A stretch of DNA of 64,000 bases from Bacillota bacterium (GCA_012799605.1 JAAZKX010000011.1:1-64000); one strand, 5' to 3'; shown: positions 1 to 10,212, counted from the stretch's first letter. The notes: generated by a model from the sequence alone, not told the origin. A program made the numbers and translations.

Positions 1-3
1 AAA

Positions 4-32
4 ATAAAGCCTATCCGGGGATGCTTTTTGGC
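4..32 (-). terminator. possible terminator after alr
   Basis: Read on the minus strand, an imperfect hairpin (AAAGC-ATCC paired with GGAT-A-GGCTTT, with a small bulge) is followed by ATTTT. It lies about 110 nt past the alr stop. The stem is bulged and the U-tract short, so this is a weak call. The rest of positions 33-144 shows no gene or other signal that I recognise. Confidence 0.35.
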
Positions 33-144
33 TATAGTTTTCCCTAATCCTCCCCTATTCGCGCTTTACCCTTACCTTCTTGTCACTTTTAATTCTAGAC
101 CTTCAAGCAGCTGATGTCAATCACTGCCCGGCAGCCTTTGCGGC

Positions 145-1260
145 CTACCGGTAAATTCGCGGTACCCGGGCCCCAATACCGCACAAGATATCTAAATCGA
201 TAGTGCCAGCAAGTGAGGCCACCTCGGCTGCGCTTATGCTATCTTCGTGTTGGCTGCCAATAAGTACTACTTCATCCCCCAAGCTAACTCCCGGTACTTC
301 GCTTACATCCACAATGCACTGATCCATGCACACACGTCCCACTACCGGGCAGCGTTGGCCTCTGATCAGCACCTGGCCCCGATTGGACAAACAGCGGGGA
401 AACCCATCGGCATATCCTACCGGTAGTGTAGCCAACGTTCGTTGGCAAGAGCTAATATACGTCCGGCCATAGCTAATTGAGGTGCCAGCAGGAATCTTCT
501 TTAAATAGACAATCCGGGTCTTAAATGCCAAAGTAGGTTCCAGCGGCAGGGAATTGTTTGTATTCGGCCCGGGCCAACAGCCGTACAAAATGCAACCCGG
601 CCGCACCAAATCAAAATATGATTCGGGATAGTCCAAAATACCGGCGCTGTTTGCTATATGCCGCCGGGGAAAAGTATACCCATGGCGGGTTAAATTATCC
701 AGGGCCTCCCGGAACCGGACTAGCTGCAAGCTGGTATATTCTTGATCAGCTTCGTCAGCGGAAGCAAAGTGGCTGAACACACCGGTAACTTGAAGGCCCG
801 GAAGCTCCCTGATCTTGCTCATAAATTGAGCTGCATCGTCTACATGGACCCCTATACGGCCCATTCCGGTATCTATTTTTAAATGGACAGTAGCCGTCAA
901 CCCCAATTCTTGGCTGCTGGCTGACAACGAGCGAGCTAATTCCTCCGTGCACAAGGCTTGGGTAATATTATGAACAGCCGCAGCCTCAACCCCGTCGGCC
1001 GGGATATTCGTACCCATAACCAAAATCATGGGTTTGAGCCCGGCTTCTCTCAAAGCCACGGCTTCATCCAGTGTAGCTACTGCCAAACATTCAGCACCCG
1101 CTTTGATAACCGCTTGGGCCACTTCTACTGCCCCATGACCGTAGGCGTTTGCTTTTACTACAGCCATCAACTTGACTTTGGGTCCTACCAATTTTTTTAC
1201 AGCCTGTAAGTTGAGCTGTATTTTCTTCAAATCTACCTCGACCCAAGTCGGGCGCAACAT
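145..1260 (-). CDS. alr: alanine racemase
   Basis: PLP-dependent racemase that interconverts L- and D-alanine in the cytoplasm, supplying D-Ala for peptidoglycan. At 371 aa it has the normal family length. The PLP lysine is K36 in VVKANAYGHG, and the second catalytic base, a tyrosine, is in SISYGRTY near residue 264; the MDQ(C)IVDV strand is also present. A good AAAGGAGG lies upstream of the ATG. Next upstream in transcription order come a Na+/alanine symporter and alanine dehydrogenase, so alanine import, oxidation and racemisation are grouped. A terminator hairpin separates alr from the symporter gene, so alr probably has its own promoter. Nothing odd in the protein. Confidence 0.96.
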   Translation of the reverse strand: MLRPTWVEVDLKKIQLNLQAVKKLVGPKVKLMAVVKANAYGHGAVEVAQAVIKAGAECLAVATLDEAVALREAGLKPMILVMGTNIPADGVEAAAVHNITQALCTEELARSLSASSQELGLTATVHLKIDTGMGRIGVHVDDAAQFMSKIRELPGLQVTGVFSHFASADEADQEYTSLQLVRFREALDNLTRHGYTFPRRHIANSAGILDYPESYFDLVRPGCILYGCWPGPNTNNSLPLEPTLAFKTRIVYLKKIPAGTSISYGRTYISSCQRTLATLPVGYADGFPRCLSNRGQVLIRGQRCPVVGRVCMDQCIVDVSEVPGVSLGDEVVLIGSQHEDSISAAEVASLAGTIDLDILCGIGARVPRIYR

Positions 1261-1363
1261 ATCATCAAGACCTCCTTTGTTCGTAACTCGCTGTTATAGA
1301 GTTCGCCTTCCATAAATAAAGCCCTGCTTAATTTATGTTTGGGTTATGGCCTAGACCCCCAAA

Positions 1364-1393
1364 CTAAAAGCTGCCCTGGTGGGCAGCTTTTAG
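1364..1393 (-). terminator. terminator after the alanine symporter
   Basis: Perfect 13-bp inverted repeat (CTAAAAGCTGCCC / GGGCAGCTTTTAG) around a TGGT loop, 15 nt past the symporter stop. The U-run is supplied partly by the stem's own TTTT. It ends the symporter transcript before alr. Confidence 0.75.
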
Positions 1394-1407
1394 TAAGAGA
1401 CGAAAAT

Positions 1408-2760
1408 TTACTTAGAGTTCCTTACTTCGGTAAAATACTCCTTGGTGATCTTAACTACAATTGGTGATAGCCCGAGCAGCCCGACTAAGTTAGGAATAGC
1501 CATCAACCCATTTAGGGTGTCAGCCAGATCCCAAATAACTTCTAATGCTCCAACTGCACCGATGAATAAAAAGGGAATGAAGAAAATCCTGTAGCCTAAG
1601 CGAATTCCCGGCCCGGCTAAATATTCCAGGCATTTTTCACCATAATATTCCCAGCTTAGCATGGTCGAGTAAGCAAATAAAACTACGCCAGCGACAACAA
1701 GGTAAGGGCCTACGCCAGGGAGCGCCCGCCCGAAGGCTAACGCTGTCAATCCAGCGCCGGTTTCACCGGTTTGCCAAGCCCCAGTCAAGATAATACTAAG
1801 GGCTGTGATGGTGCAAATAACCAAAGTGTCGGCAAATACCTCAAATATGCCCCAAAAACCTTGTTCGGCCGGGTGTTTGACCCGGGCCGCAGCATGCACG
1901 ATGGGGGCACTACCGAGGCCGGCTTCGTTACTGAAAATACCGCGGGCCACACCCCGGCTCATAGCTAATGCTACCGTACTACCCAAAAAGCCCCCCACAG
2001 CCGCTGTCCCGGTAAATGCGTTACTTACAATAAGTCCAATGGCCGCCGGCACTTGGCCAATGTTCATAATTATTATAACGATACCAGCAAAAAAGTAAAA
2101 GACACACATAAAAGGCACCAGTATTTCAGTAACCCTGACGATACTTCTTAAACCTCCGATAATTACTGCTCCGACCAAAATGACCAGTGCAATACCGGTA
2201 ACCATGGTCGGTATATTGAAGTAAGTTTCCAGTACTTGCGAGATGGCATTAGCCTGGGTCATATTTCCGATACCTAAAGCGGCCAGCGCTCCGAAAACCG
2301 CAAAAATTGATGCAAGCCATTTGGCGTTTAGCCCTTTTTCGATATATTTAAACGGGCCACCGATCACGGTTCCGTCAGGCAGCACATCACGATAATGGAC
2401 CGCTAAAATCGCTTCCGAATATTTGGTAACCATACCAAAAAAGGCTGATATCCACATCCAAAAGACGGCTCCCGGCCCGCCGCTGGCAATAGCCGTGGCC
2501 ACACCGGCGATGTTACCTACCCCGATAGTCCCGGCCATAGCTGTAGCCAGGGCTTGGAACGGGGTGACTTCGCCCCCAACGCCTTCTCCTGTTTCCCTTA
2601 ACCGACCTAATGTCATTTTAATGGCATAACCAAATTCTCTCACTTGCAGCCAATTGACCCTGAATGTTAAGTAAATACCGGTACCAATCAGCAAAATCTG
2701 CATTGGAGGACCCCAAACCAGGGCATTTACTTGGGCATTAAGCTCCATTAAGGCTTCCAT
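1408..2760 (-). CDS. sodium:alanine symporter (AGCS family)
   Basis: Integral membrane carrier importing alanine or glycine with Na+. About ten hydrophobic segments are visible, and the family stretch with PFQALATAMAGTIGVGNIAG lies near residue 60. The open frame extends 12 codons further upstream, but I place the start at the ATG at 2760 because AAAGGAGATGG sits just in front of it and the translation then begins MEALMELNAQVN as in family members. That gives 450 aa, normal length. It lies between ald and alr; with ald it would let the cell use alanine as a carbon, nitrogen or electron source. Substrate is inferred from family and neighbours. Confidence 0.9.
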   Translation of the reverse strand: MEALMELNAQVNALVWGPPMQILLIGTGIYLTFRVNWLQVREFGYAIKMTLGRLRETGEGVGGEVTPFQALATAMAGTIGVGNIAGVATAIASGGPGAVFWMWISAFFGMVTKYSEAILAVHYRDVLPDGTVIGGPFKYIEKGLNAKWLASIFAVFGALAALGIGNMTQANAISQVLETYFNIPTMVTGIALVILVGAVIIGGLRSIVRVTEILVPFMCVFYFFAGIVIIIMNIGQVPAAIGLIVSNAFTGTAAVGGFLGSTVALAMSRGVARGIFSNEAGLGSAPIVHAAARVKHPAEQGFWGIFEVFADTLVICTITALSIILTGAWQTGETGAGLTALAFGRALPGVGPYLVVAGVVLFAYSTMLSWEYYGEKCLEYLAGPGIRLGYRIFFIPFLFIGAVGALEVIWDLADTLNGLMAIPNLVGLLGLSPIVVKITKEYFTEVRNSK

Positions 2761-2898
2761 TGTCCATCTCCTTTCTCTAGCTACAAACCTGATCACACTT
2801 ACCGGACTAAATATTTAATCCTATTTGCCCGCTTATCACTCCTTTCACTATTCAGTTAGTTTGCACTATGTTAGAGCCCCTTTAGATTAAACCCGGAT

Positions 2899-4017
2899 CT
2901 AGCCTAGCACTTGTTCAACTGGGGTGTATTCCAATTCTTGCTCTTCAGCTACAGCCTTGAAGGTCACTTTTCCATCAGCCACGTTTAAACCCTTGGCTAA
3001 GGCTGGGTCATCCTTCATGGCCTGCTTCCAGCCTTTGTTGGCCAATTGCAGCGCATAAGGCAAGGTAGCATTTGCTAGGGCAAATGTCGCTGTGCGTGGT
3101 ACTGCACCGGGAATATTGGGCACTGAGTAATGCACAACCCCATGTTTGATAAATGTGGGATCACTGTGGCTGGTAATACGGTCAGCAGTCTCGACTGAAC
3201 CGCCTTGATCAATAGCCACGTCGACGATTACCGATCCTGGCTGCATATCTTTAACCATTTCTTCTTTCACCAACACCGGTGTGCGTGCACCCGGGATTAG
3301 AACTGCTCCGACCACGAGATCAGCTTCTTTTACTAAATTGGCGATATTAAAAGCGTTAGACATCAATGTCTTTACCCGGCCTTGGAACATGTCATCCAGC
3401 TGTACTAACCGTTGGGGTACAATATCGACGATAGTTACATCAGCCCCCAACCCCAAGGCTTGACGGGCTGCATTATAACCTACTGTGCCGCCGCCGATCA
3501 CGGCTACTTTACCCGGCAGCACACCCGGAACGCCGGAAATAAGAACGCCCTTACCACCATTTTGTCGCTCCAAAAAGTGAATTCCTATTTGAATCGACAT
3601 GCGGCCGGCAATCACACTCATCGGTACCAATAGCGGCAGTCCGCCATTGGCTAACTGAACCGTTTCAAAAGCAACGCCAACAATTTTCTTCTGGAGCAGA
3701 ACTTGGGTCAACTCTTTTTCTGGGGCCAAATGAAGGTAAGCAAAAATAATCTGCTCTTCCCTCATTAAATCATATTCAGCCGGAAGCGGTTCCTTTACTT
3801 TTATTATCATATCGGCAGCACTATAAACATCAGCAGCCGTAGCTACAATCTCCGCTCCGCCTTGAATAAACTCTTCATCAGTAATTCCACTGCCCAGTCC
3901 GGCTTCTGTTTCTACAATCACGCTGTGCCCGGCTCCCTTAAGAGCTGCCACTCCGGCCGGTGTCATACCTACTCGATACTCGTTGTCTTTGATTTCTTTT
4001 GGAATGCCAACAATCAT
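2899..4017 (-). CDS. ald: alanine dehydrogenase
   Basis: NAD-dependent oxidative deamination of L-alanine to pyruvate and ammonia, reversible, cytoplasmic. 372 aa, the standard size. It starts [20 protein letters not shown]; the nucleotide-binding glycine motif is [12 protein letters not shown] near residue 175, and the catalytic H96/D269-type region ([15 protein letters not shown]) is intact. Start supported by AAGGAGG 5-6 nt upstream. About 260 nt of AT-rich leader separates it from the upstream MBL gene and its terminator, so ald is transcribed from its own promoter; I could not find a convincing -35/-10 pair or operator there. Confidence 0.96.
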   Translation of the reverse strand: MIVGIPKEIKDNEYRVGMTPAGVAALKGAGHSVIVETEAGLGSGITDEEFIQGGAEIVATAADVYSAADMIIKVKEPLPAEYDLMREEQIIFAYLHLAPEKELTQVLLQKKIVGVAFETVQLANGGLPLLVPMSVIAGRMSIQIGIHFLERQNGGKGVLISGVPGVLPGKVAVIGGGTVGYNAARQALGLGADVTIVDIVPQRLVQLDDMFQGRVKTLMSNAFNIANLVKEADLVVGAVLIPGARTPVLVKEEMVKDMQPGSVIVDVAIDQGGSVETADRITSHSDPTFIKHGVVHYSVPNIPGAVPRTATFALANATLPYALQLANKGWKQAMKDDPALAKGLNVADGKVTFKAVAEEQELEYTPVEQVLG

Positions 4018-4202
4018 ACTCTAATCCTCCTTATTTTGGTACTAGTGCCCCGATGAGCAAATTGCACCATGAGTCTACTACTTCTACAAAAGTAGGTGAA
4101 TTCCTCCCATTGGGTCCAATTATTATCATTGGGTAAGTTTTGAAGGTGATAACTAGTTACCCTTGGTTTTATTGGGGGAATTATCGGTAAATTGGGCCAG
4201 GA

Positions 4203-4241
4203 TTAAGCCCTAAAACCTACCCCAGTGGTTTTAGGGCTTAA
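4203..4241 (-). terminator. terminator after the MBL hydrolase
   Basis: Perfect 15-bp inverted repeat (arms 4203-4217 and 4227-4241, core AAGCCCTAAAACC) with a 9-nt loop, beginning 37 nt past the stop at 4278. It closes the recJ-relA-dtd-MBL transcription unit. Only a short U-run follows. Confidence 0.7.
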
Positions 4242-4277
4242 TGCAGACAGTATTTTAAGACGGGCCTACCGTTATAT

Positions 4278-4904
4278 CTATTCTAAAAAGGGATTGCTTT
4301 GTTTTTCCTGACCGATGGTAGTAGCCGGTCCATGGCCCGGATAAACTACCGTCTGGGCTGGCAGGGTAAGAAGTTTCCCCCTGATGCTGGCCAAAATATC
4401 AGTCAAAGAGCCCCCCGGGAAATCTGTGCGCCCGATAGATCTTTTAAACAGGGTGTCCCCAGTAAAAACAACATCGGCTACAGACAAGGAAATACTGCCG
4501 GGCGTATGCCCAGGGGTGCTAAATACGGTAAATGTTGTATCAGCGCAGGTAATCGTATCACCATCGGCGAGCAGTCGGTCCGCTGGCGGACTCGTGATTC
4601 CGCCCGGGATCCAGGTGGAAAGATTATCGCGGGCTGATAATAACATATGAGCATCAGCGGAATGAATCAGTATTTCCGCCCCGGTCTGCTCCTTGATGTA
4701 CCTATTGCCGCCAATATGGTCTCCGTGACCATGGGTATTAATTATATAGCGCAGCTTGAGGCCTTTTTCATCAGCTGCAGCCAAAATTTTTTTCCCTTCT
4801 GCCCCGGGATCTATCACCACTGCTTCTCCGTCCGGAGAACAACGAACCAAATAGCAGTTTGCGGTAACAATTCCGACTACCAGACGTTCAATCTCGATCC
4901 TCAT
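4278..4904 (-). CDS. metallo-beta-lactamase-fold hydrolase, glyoxalase II-like
   Basis: Cytoplasmic binuclear metal hydrolase of the GloB-like group. The metal motif THGHGDHIGG (about residue 59) gives HxHxDH, followed by the third His in FSTPGHTPGS, the bridging Asp in FTGDTLF and the last His in VYPGHGP, so the metal site is complete. 208 aa, typical for the short bacterial members that lack the C-terminal glyoxalase II substrate domain; the substrate is therefore uncertain. Start chosen at the ATG with GGAGGG seven nt upstream, overlapping the dtd stop by one base. The dtd-MBL-relA grouping is common in Firmicutes. Confidence 0.88.
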   Translation of the reverse strand: MRIEIERLVVGIVTANCYLVRCSPDGEAVVIDPGAEGKKILAAADEKGLKLRYIINTHGHGDHIGGNRYIKEQTGAEILIHSADAHMLLSARDNLSTWIPGGITSPPADRLLADGDTITCADTTFTVFSTPGHTPGSISLSVADVVFTGDTLFKRSIGRTDFPGGSLTDILASIRGKLLTLPAQTVVYPGHGPATTIGQEKQSNPFLE

Positions 4905-5353
4905 CAATTTTCCCTCCGGCTGTTTAAAATTAGCGTTACTGGCCCTTGGTTGTGAATCTCAACTGTCATCTCGGTACGAAACCGGCCAGTCCCCACCGTT
5001 ATGCCGGCTGATTTAACTCGCTCGACAAATTCCTCGTATAAAGGCTCGGCCTGCTCCGGCGGAGCCGCATTAACGAAACTGGGGCGCCGTCCCTTCCTGC
5101 AGTCTCCAATAAGCGTGAACTGGGATACAACCAGCAGTTCACCTTTTCTATCCAATAATGATAGATTCATTTTGCCAGCGCTGTCGGCAAAGATACGCAA
5201 ATTAATTATTTTATCGGCCAAATACACTGCGTCTTCCTGTGTGTCCCCGACCTCAACCCCAAGCAGCACCACCAGCCCTGGGCCAATCGACCCTACTATT
5301 TGGCCCGCAGTGGTTACTTGGGCCCTGGTTACTCGTTGAACTACAGCGCGCAC
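4904..5353 (-). CDS. dtd: D-aminoacyl-tRNA deacylase
   Basis: Hydrolyses D-amino acids mistakenly attached to tRNA. 149 aa, the normal size. Family signatures are visible: [13 protein letters not shown] at the N-terminus, SQFTL(I)[11 protein letters not shown] in the middle and the GTGRFRTEM(T)V gate near the C-terminus, where the usual Gly-cisPro is present in a degenerate form. It starts with GTG, with a strong GGGGGAGGA just upstream. It lies 13 nt after relA and overlaps the MBL gene, so they are co-transcribed. Confidence 0.94.
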   Translation of the reverse strand: MRAVVQRVTRAQVTTAGQIVGSIGPGLVVLLGVEVGDTQEDAVYLADKIINLRIFADSAGKMNLSLLDRKGELLVVSQFTLIGDCRKGRRPSFVNAAPPEQAEPLYEEFVERVKSAGITVGTGRFRTEMTVEIHNQGPVTLILNSRREN

Positions 5354-5365
5354 ATTCCTCCCCCT

Positions 5366-7525
5366 TTAGCTTGGCGACGCCCGCTCCACACTAAATACAT
5401 CCCGAACCGAACTCAAACGGTCAATCACAACCCTCAGCTCATCAAGATTTTTAATCTCCAGCCGTAAGCTAATCAAGGCCTTCATATCGCGGGTTGTCTG
5501 GGCATTTACAGCGTTTATACGGGTTCGCATATCGTTTAAAATATTCATAATGTCACTGAGAAGTTCCGGCCTATCCATGGCAGCAAGCTTGATATCGGCG
5601 GTGAAAAAAGCCGTTTGCTCCCGGTCCCAGCCCACCTCGATAAGCCGCTCCGGGTCACTGAGAAAAGCCACATTGGGACAGTTAACCCGGTGCACGGAAA
5701 CGCCCCGGCCCCGAGTAACATAGCCTACAATGGGATCGCCGGGTACGGGGTTGCAACAATGTGATAAGCGAATCAGCAAATTGTCTACACCCTTTACCTT
5801 AACCCCCCGCCCGGTATCGGCAGACCGTTGGCGGGGTTTTAGATCCGGTATTTCAGCCTCGATTGCCTCCTCAGGGTGTAAACGGCGATATTGCTGCCGC
5901 AGATGTGTGATCACCTGATTTACGGACAAACCGCCATAACCGATCGAGGCCAACAAATCCTCGCTGGTTGAAAAAGAAAATCGTTTCAGAACTGCCTCCA
6001 AAATATTGTCTGCTAGCAGTTCATGCGGTTCGTACCCTAGTTTACGAATTTCCTTTTCGATTATTTCTCGCCCGCGGGCTGTGCTTTCCTCTTTGCGTTC
6101 TCGTTTAAACCATCGTCGTATTTTAGCTTTGGCCTGGGGCGTCCGCACCAATTTGAGCCAATCGCGGCTCGGCCCGGCTGCCAACTTGCTGGTTACAATC
6201 TCGACAATATCACCATTCTGCAGCTTGTAATCCAAAGGCACCAAGTGTCCGTTTACTTTAGCACCAATGCAGCGATGCCCTATATCAGTATGAATGCGAT
6301 AAGCAAAGTCGATAGGGCATGATCCAGCTGGCAAATCAATGACGTCCCCACGGGGCGTAAATACGAATACTTCATCGGTAAACAAATCTATTTTTAGCGT
6401 TTCCATAAATTCACGGGCATCGCGTAAATCATGTTGCCATTCCAGTAGCTGCCGCAACCATAATAGCTTTTGATCAAATTCGTCACTGCTTGTGGTTCCT
6501 TCTTTGTAGCGCCAATGGGCCGCAATACCATATTCCGCCGTCTTATGCATATCCCAGGTACGAATCTGTATCTCCAACGGTTCCCCTTGGGGGCCGATTA
6601 CGGTAGTATGCAGTGACTGGTACATATTGATTTTGGGCATAGCAATATAGTCCTTGAAGCGCCCCGGTACCGGTTTCCAAAGGGTATGAACTACACCTAA
6701 CACACCATAACAGTCCTTAATGCTGTCCACAATTACCCGGATAGCTGTTAAATCATATATTTCACGGAACTTTTTGTTTTGGCGGTCCATCTTATTATAT
6801 ATACTGTATAGGTGCTTGGGGCGTCCCTGCGTCTCGGCCTTAATTCCAATCTCTTTAAGCTTAGGTTCAAAGATAGCCATAACCTGCCGGATATAAGACT
6901 CCCGCTCCTGCCGGTTCTTAGCAACTTTATCTACCAGTTCATAATATTTTTCTGGTTCCAGATAACGAAAAGCTGTATCTTCTAGTTCCCATTTGATCCG
7001 GAAAATGCCCAACCGGTGCGCTAACGGCGCATATACATCCAATGTTTCCTGGGCAATTTGTTTCTGTTTTTTGACCGGCAGGTACTTCAAAGTGCGGAGA
7101 TTGTGCAAACGATCAGCGAGCTTAATCAAGATAACACGGATATCTTTGGCCATGGCAAAAAACATTTTTCTTAAATTCTCCACTTGCAACTCTTCTTTGG
7201 ACTTATACTCTATCCGGCTAAGCTTGGTAACACCATCTACTAGCAAAGCAATCTCTTCGCCAAACTCCCCTTCGATATCCTGAAGGGTGTATTGGGTATC
7301 TTCCACCACATCATGCAATAAGCAAGCAGCAATCGTAATTGAGTCTAATTCGAGCTCTGCCAAAATATACGCTACTCCCAGAGGATGGTGGATATAAGGA
7401 TCGCCGGAAATGCGAAATTGCCCTAAGTGGGCTGTGGACGCAAAATCGTATGCTTTGACCACTAGGGCGAGATCGTCATTGGAGCTGTAACTTTTAAGCT
7501 TATCGTATAGTTGCTCAGGATTCAT
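5366..7525 (-). CDS. relA: bifunctional (p)ppGpp synthetase/hydrolase
   Basis: Makes and degrades the stringent-response alarmone (p)ppGpp. 719 aa, full Rel length. Domains in order: HD hydrolase (about 25-190, with HHP and LLHDVVEDT both intact), synthetase (about 225-370, with DLTAIRVIV, GRFKDYIAMPK and YQSLHTTV), TGS (about 390-450), zinc-finger/helical region with an HCC motif (SHCCNPVPGD), and ACT at the C-terminus (about 640-715). Intact motifs in both catalytic domains suggest a true bifunctional Rel. Starts ATG with AGAGGGA upstream. It follows recJ in the usual Firmicute order, but the apt gene often found between them is absent. Confidence 0.96.
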   Translation of the reverse strand: MNPEQLYDKLKSYSSNDDLALVVKAYDFASTAHLGQFRISGDPYIHHPLGVAYILAELELDSITIAACLLHDVVEDTQYTLQDIEGEFGEEIALLVDGVTKLSRIEYKSKEELQVENLRKMFFAMAKDIRVILIKLADRLHNLRTLKYLPVKKQKQIAQETLDVYAPLAHRLGIFRIKWELEDTAFRYLEPEKYYELVDKVAKNRQERESYIRQVMAIFEPKLKEIGIKAETQGRPKHLYSIYNKMDRQNKKFREIYDLTAIRVIVDSIKDCYGVLGVVHTLWKPVPGRFKDYIAMPKINMYQSLHTTVIGPQGEPLEIQIRTWDMHKTAEYGIAAHWRYKEGTTSSDEFDQKLLWLRQLLEWQHDLRDAREFMETLKIDLFTDEVFVFTPRGDVIDLPAGSCPIDFAYRIHTDIGHRCIGAKVNGHLVPLDYKLQNGDIVEIVTSKLAAGPSRDWLKLVRTPQAKAKIRRWFKRERKEESTARGREIIEKEIRKLGYEPHELLADNILEAVLKRFSFSTSEDLLASIGYGGLSVNQVITHLRQQYRRLHPEEAIEAEIPDLKPRQRSADTGRGVKVKGVDNLLIRLSHCCNPVPGDPIVGYVTRGRGVSVHRVNCPNVAFLSDPERLIEVGWDREQTAFFTADIKLAAMDRPELLSDIMNILNDMRTRINAVNAQTTRDMKALISLRLEIKNLDELRVVIDRLSSVRDVFSVERASPS

Positions 7526-7596
7526 GGCCTGTCCCTCTTCCTGCCGAGCTGATCGTTAACGTAAGTTTAACATATTAGCTAGTTTTCGGCCAATAG

Positions 7597-9891
7597 TTAG
7601 CCTTCACATTCTCTCCACATACGCCCCAATGCTTCGGCCAATATGGCTGGCGGGGCTTGGCTAAAAAAGGCCATCATTTTCGCCTTTTGATTCAGCTGTT
7701 TAAAGGTGGGCGATTCATTGAGATCTACCCGCTCTTTGCGCCTCTTAACAGTAAAGCAGAGAGTATTTCCCCGCAGGGTTTTTTCCACCAGGCCTAATTC
7801 TGTCAAAATCGTAAGTGTAACCTGCACTTTATGGTTCACTTCTTCCTCCGGCCTGTAAGTGCTTAGAGCCTCGGCTATAGTTAGGGCGGAAATTCCGGCA
7901 GATCCCGCCTGTTTTATCAGCAAATATACCCGGGTAATAAAATCGCGGTCCGGGTATTTCCCCTCAATTTCATCCCCGGCAGCAGCCACTTCGTCTGAAC
8001 TAAAACATAGACAGATTTGCCCCCGGGGCGGCACCTTGACAATCTGCTGCCGCAGTTCGGCCAATCCCAGTGGGAGCTTGCTAAGTACAAGATCGTAGCC
8101 AGGCATCACCGCAGCCATTTCTTGATCATCAAGCAGTTGGTCAATTTTCCTCCAGTCCACAATTGTAGGTGCAGCTTCATCACTAGGTTGGCAACAGATT
8201 TCAGCCGGAAAGTCTGCGGTTCGAATATCTAGCAGACGGAATTCGAGGCCGATTCTCTCTTTCCATTCTGTAATCGCTACCTGCCCGATAATATCTAGTT
8301 TGGCCGCCGTTAATTTTTCAGCTTTATCGCCCAGCCAAAAACCAACTGCCGGCAATGTTTGTCCGTCTTGGCTCAAGGTCAGTCGCAAATGCGCACCTTC
8401 AGCCCCGATCTGCCGGATCGCCCGGGCTTTAACATCCCGAAGCATAAAAACCGGTTTTGGATTCCCGTAGCCAAACGGGGCTAGCCGTTCCAGTTCCTCG
8501 ACAATAGATAAATTTAGCTCTTTTAGGCTCGTTTCACTGTCAACCCGCAAACTCGCAACACAATCTTTGGGTTTTAAGTGGCTGATGGCAGCCGCGGCAA
8601 AAGCCCGGCGAAAAAACGGTAGCTGTTTTTTTTCCAGACTAAAGCCGGCAGCCAAACGATGGCCACCGAAGGCTGTTAAATGTGAACTGCAAGCCTTTAA
8701 TACTTCATACAGGGAAAAATTTGGTATACTACGGCCGGAACCCTTGCCGATATCCTCTAGTAGCGAGATCACCAAAACCGGACGGTGCCATTTATCGACT
8801 AGCCGGGAAGCCACGATCCCAATCACTCCGGGATGCCAATCCTCACCAGCCGCAACTAAGGCTGTTTCCGACTCAAAATCAGCCGTTTGTTCTATCTGGC
8901 TGGAAGCCTCGGCCAATACGTCGGTTTCCAGCTGCTGCCGTTTACGGTTCATCTGATCCAGTTGCTGGGCAATCTTATAAGCTGTAGTTTTATCTTCAGT
9001 AAGAAAGAGTTCAACCGCCGGAACTGCACTTCCCAAGCGGCCGGCTGCATTTAACCGCGGGGCAAGTCTAAAGCCAATGGATCCAGCATTGACAGAGCCA
9101 AGATCTACTTCGGCCAGTTTAGCTAGAGCCTGTATGCCAGCAAAACCTGTGGCGCCTAAAGCCTTTAACCCTTGAGTAACAATAACCCGGTTTTCACCCG
9201 CCAGAGGCACAACGTCAGCCACAGTGCCCAAAGCCGCCAACTCCAACCAACGCGGATCAATGCTATCGAACAACGCACAGGCCAGTTTAAAAGCCACCCC
9301 CGCCCCGCACAAGTTTTTTAACCAAGGGTCATCGGTCGAGATATTGGGGTTTAAAATAGCCGCTGCTGGAGGTAAAGCCCCGGCCGGAAGATGATGGTCG
9401 CAAATAATCACGTCTAGCCCCTTTTCCCGGGCCCACTGTAAATCGGCGATACTGCTGATACCGCAGTCGACCGTAATAATCAATTCAGCTCCGTCCCGGC
9501 TTAAATCCTGCAATCCCGCTCGGTTTAGGCCATAGCCCTCGGTCAAGCGGTTGGGTAACCGGTAGCTAACATTCAGTCCAAGTTCCCTAAGAGCCATAAC
9601 TAATAAGGCCGTACCGGCAATACCATCGGCATCGTAATCGCCAAAAATTCCCACTTGCTCCCCCCGCTTACAGGCCTGCTGTATTCTTGTTACAGCAGCT
9701 TCCATTCCGTCTAAGGCAAACGGTGTTCGGAGATGGGATACTTCGGGGGCTAAAAACTGCTCCGCCGCTTTTTCATCAGCCAAACCTCGCTGCACGAGCA
9801 TAGCAGCGAGCAATTTGGAAATTCCAAGCCTGTTACTGAGCGCATCAACTTTCTCACTGACTGGCGGTGCTGTCAGGTTCCAGCGCTTCAC
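7597..9891 (-). CDS. recJ: single-stranded-DNA exonuclease RecJ
   Basis: 5'-3' ssDNA exonuclease acting in recombination and mismatch/base-excision repair. The DHH phosphoesterase motifs are present: IFGDYDADGIAGTALL (about residue 80), TVDCGISS and CDHHLPAG, then the DHHA1 domain with SGRSIP and AFGGHRLAAGFS. 764 aa, matching the long Firmicute form: after the OB region (about 460-560) a C-terminal part ends in a winged-helix-like segment (about 640-720). GTG start overlapping the LapA stop in GTGA, so the two genes are translationally coupled. Confidence 0.95.
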   Translation of the reverse strand: MKRWNLTAPPVSEKVDALSNRLGISKLLAAMLVQRGLADEKAAEQFLAPEVSHLRTPFALDGMEAAVTRIQQACKRGEQVGIFGDYDADGIAGTALLVMALRELGLNVSYRLPNRLTEGYGLNRAGLQDLSRDGAELIITVDCGISSIADLQWAREKGLDVIICDHHLPAGALPPAAAILNPNISTDDPWLKNLCGAGVAFKLACALFDSIDPRWLELAALGTVADVVPLAGENRVIVTQGLKALGATGFAGIQALAKLAEVDLGSVNAGSIGFRLAPRLNAAGRLGSAVPAVELFLTEDKTTAYKIAQQLDQMNRKRQQLETDVLAEASSQIEQTADFESETALVAAGEDWHPGVIGIVASRLVDKWHRPVLVISLLEDIGKGSGRSIPNFSLYEVLKACSSHLTAFGGHRLAAGFSLEKKQLPFFRRAFAAAAISHLKPKDCVASLRVDSETSLKELNLSIVEELERLAPFGYGNPKPVFMLRDVKARAIRQIGAEGAHLRLTLSQDGQTLPAVGFWLGDKAEKLTAAKLDIIGQVAITEWKERIGLEFRLLDIRTADFPAEICCQPSDEAAPTIVDWRKIDQLLDDQEMAAVMPGYDLVLSKLPLGLAELRQQIVKVPPRGQICLCFSSDEVAAAGDEIEGKYPDRDFITRVYLLIKQAGSAGISALTIAEALSTYRPEEEVNHKVQVTLTILTELGLVEKTLRGNTLCFTVKRRKERVDLNESPTFKQLNQKAKMMAFFSQAPPAILAEALGRMWRECEG

Positions 9892-10208
9892 AGACTGGCT
9901 TCTCCCTTCTTATCAGGCTGCGTCTTTTCCTTTTGTTCGGCTGCTTGTTGTTGTAAGCGCTCCAGTTGTGATTTTAGTTGATCAGCCTTTAAATTCGCTT
10001 CTCTCAAGGTTCGGCTTTGCCTGATTAACCTTATGGTCCCCAGCAAAAAAGCAGCCGCGGCACCCAATGCTGCAGCCCCTAAAATAATTAATACCAGTGA
10101 TATTTTGAAGTGCCAGGCCAAAAAAGCCACCGCCACCGGCTTCGCATTTTGGACAGCAAAAACCGCCACCAGCAAAGCACAAATCAGTGCCAGTACCAGA
10201 ATCAACAC
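9888..10208 (-). CDS. LapA-domain small membrane protein
   Basis: 106-aa protein with two N-terminal transmembrane helices (about residues 1-22 and 36-62) and a charged, coiled-coil-like cytoplasmic tail rich in Q, K and E. This is the layout of LapA/DUF1049 proteins, named for lipopolysaccharide assembly in Gram-negatives; its role in a Gram-positive is unknown. GTG start, with GGGAGGG upstream; that ribosome binding site forms one arm of a hairpin. Its stop overlaps the recJ start by 4 nt. Confidence 0.75.
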   Translation of the reverse strand: MLILVLALICALLVAVFAVQNAKPVAVAFLAWHFKISLVLIILGAAALGAAAAFLLGTIRLIRQSRTLREANLKADQLKSQLERLQQQAAEQKEKTQPDKKGEASL

Positions 10209-10212
10209 CCAA

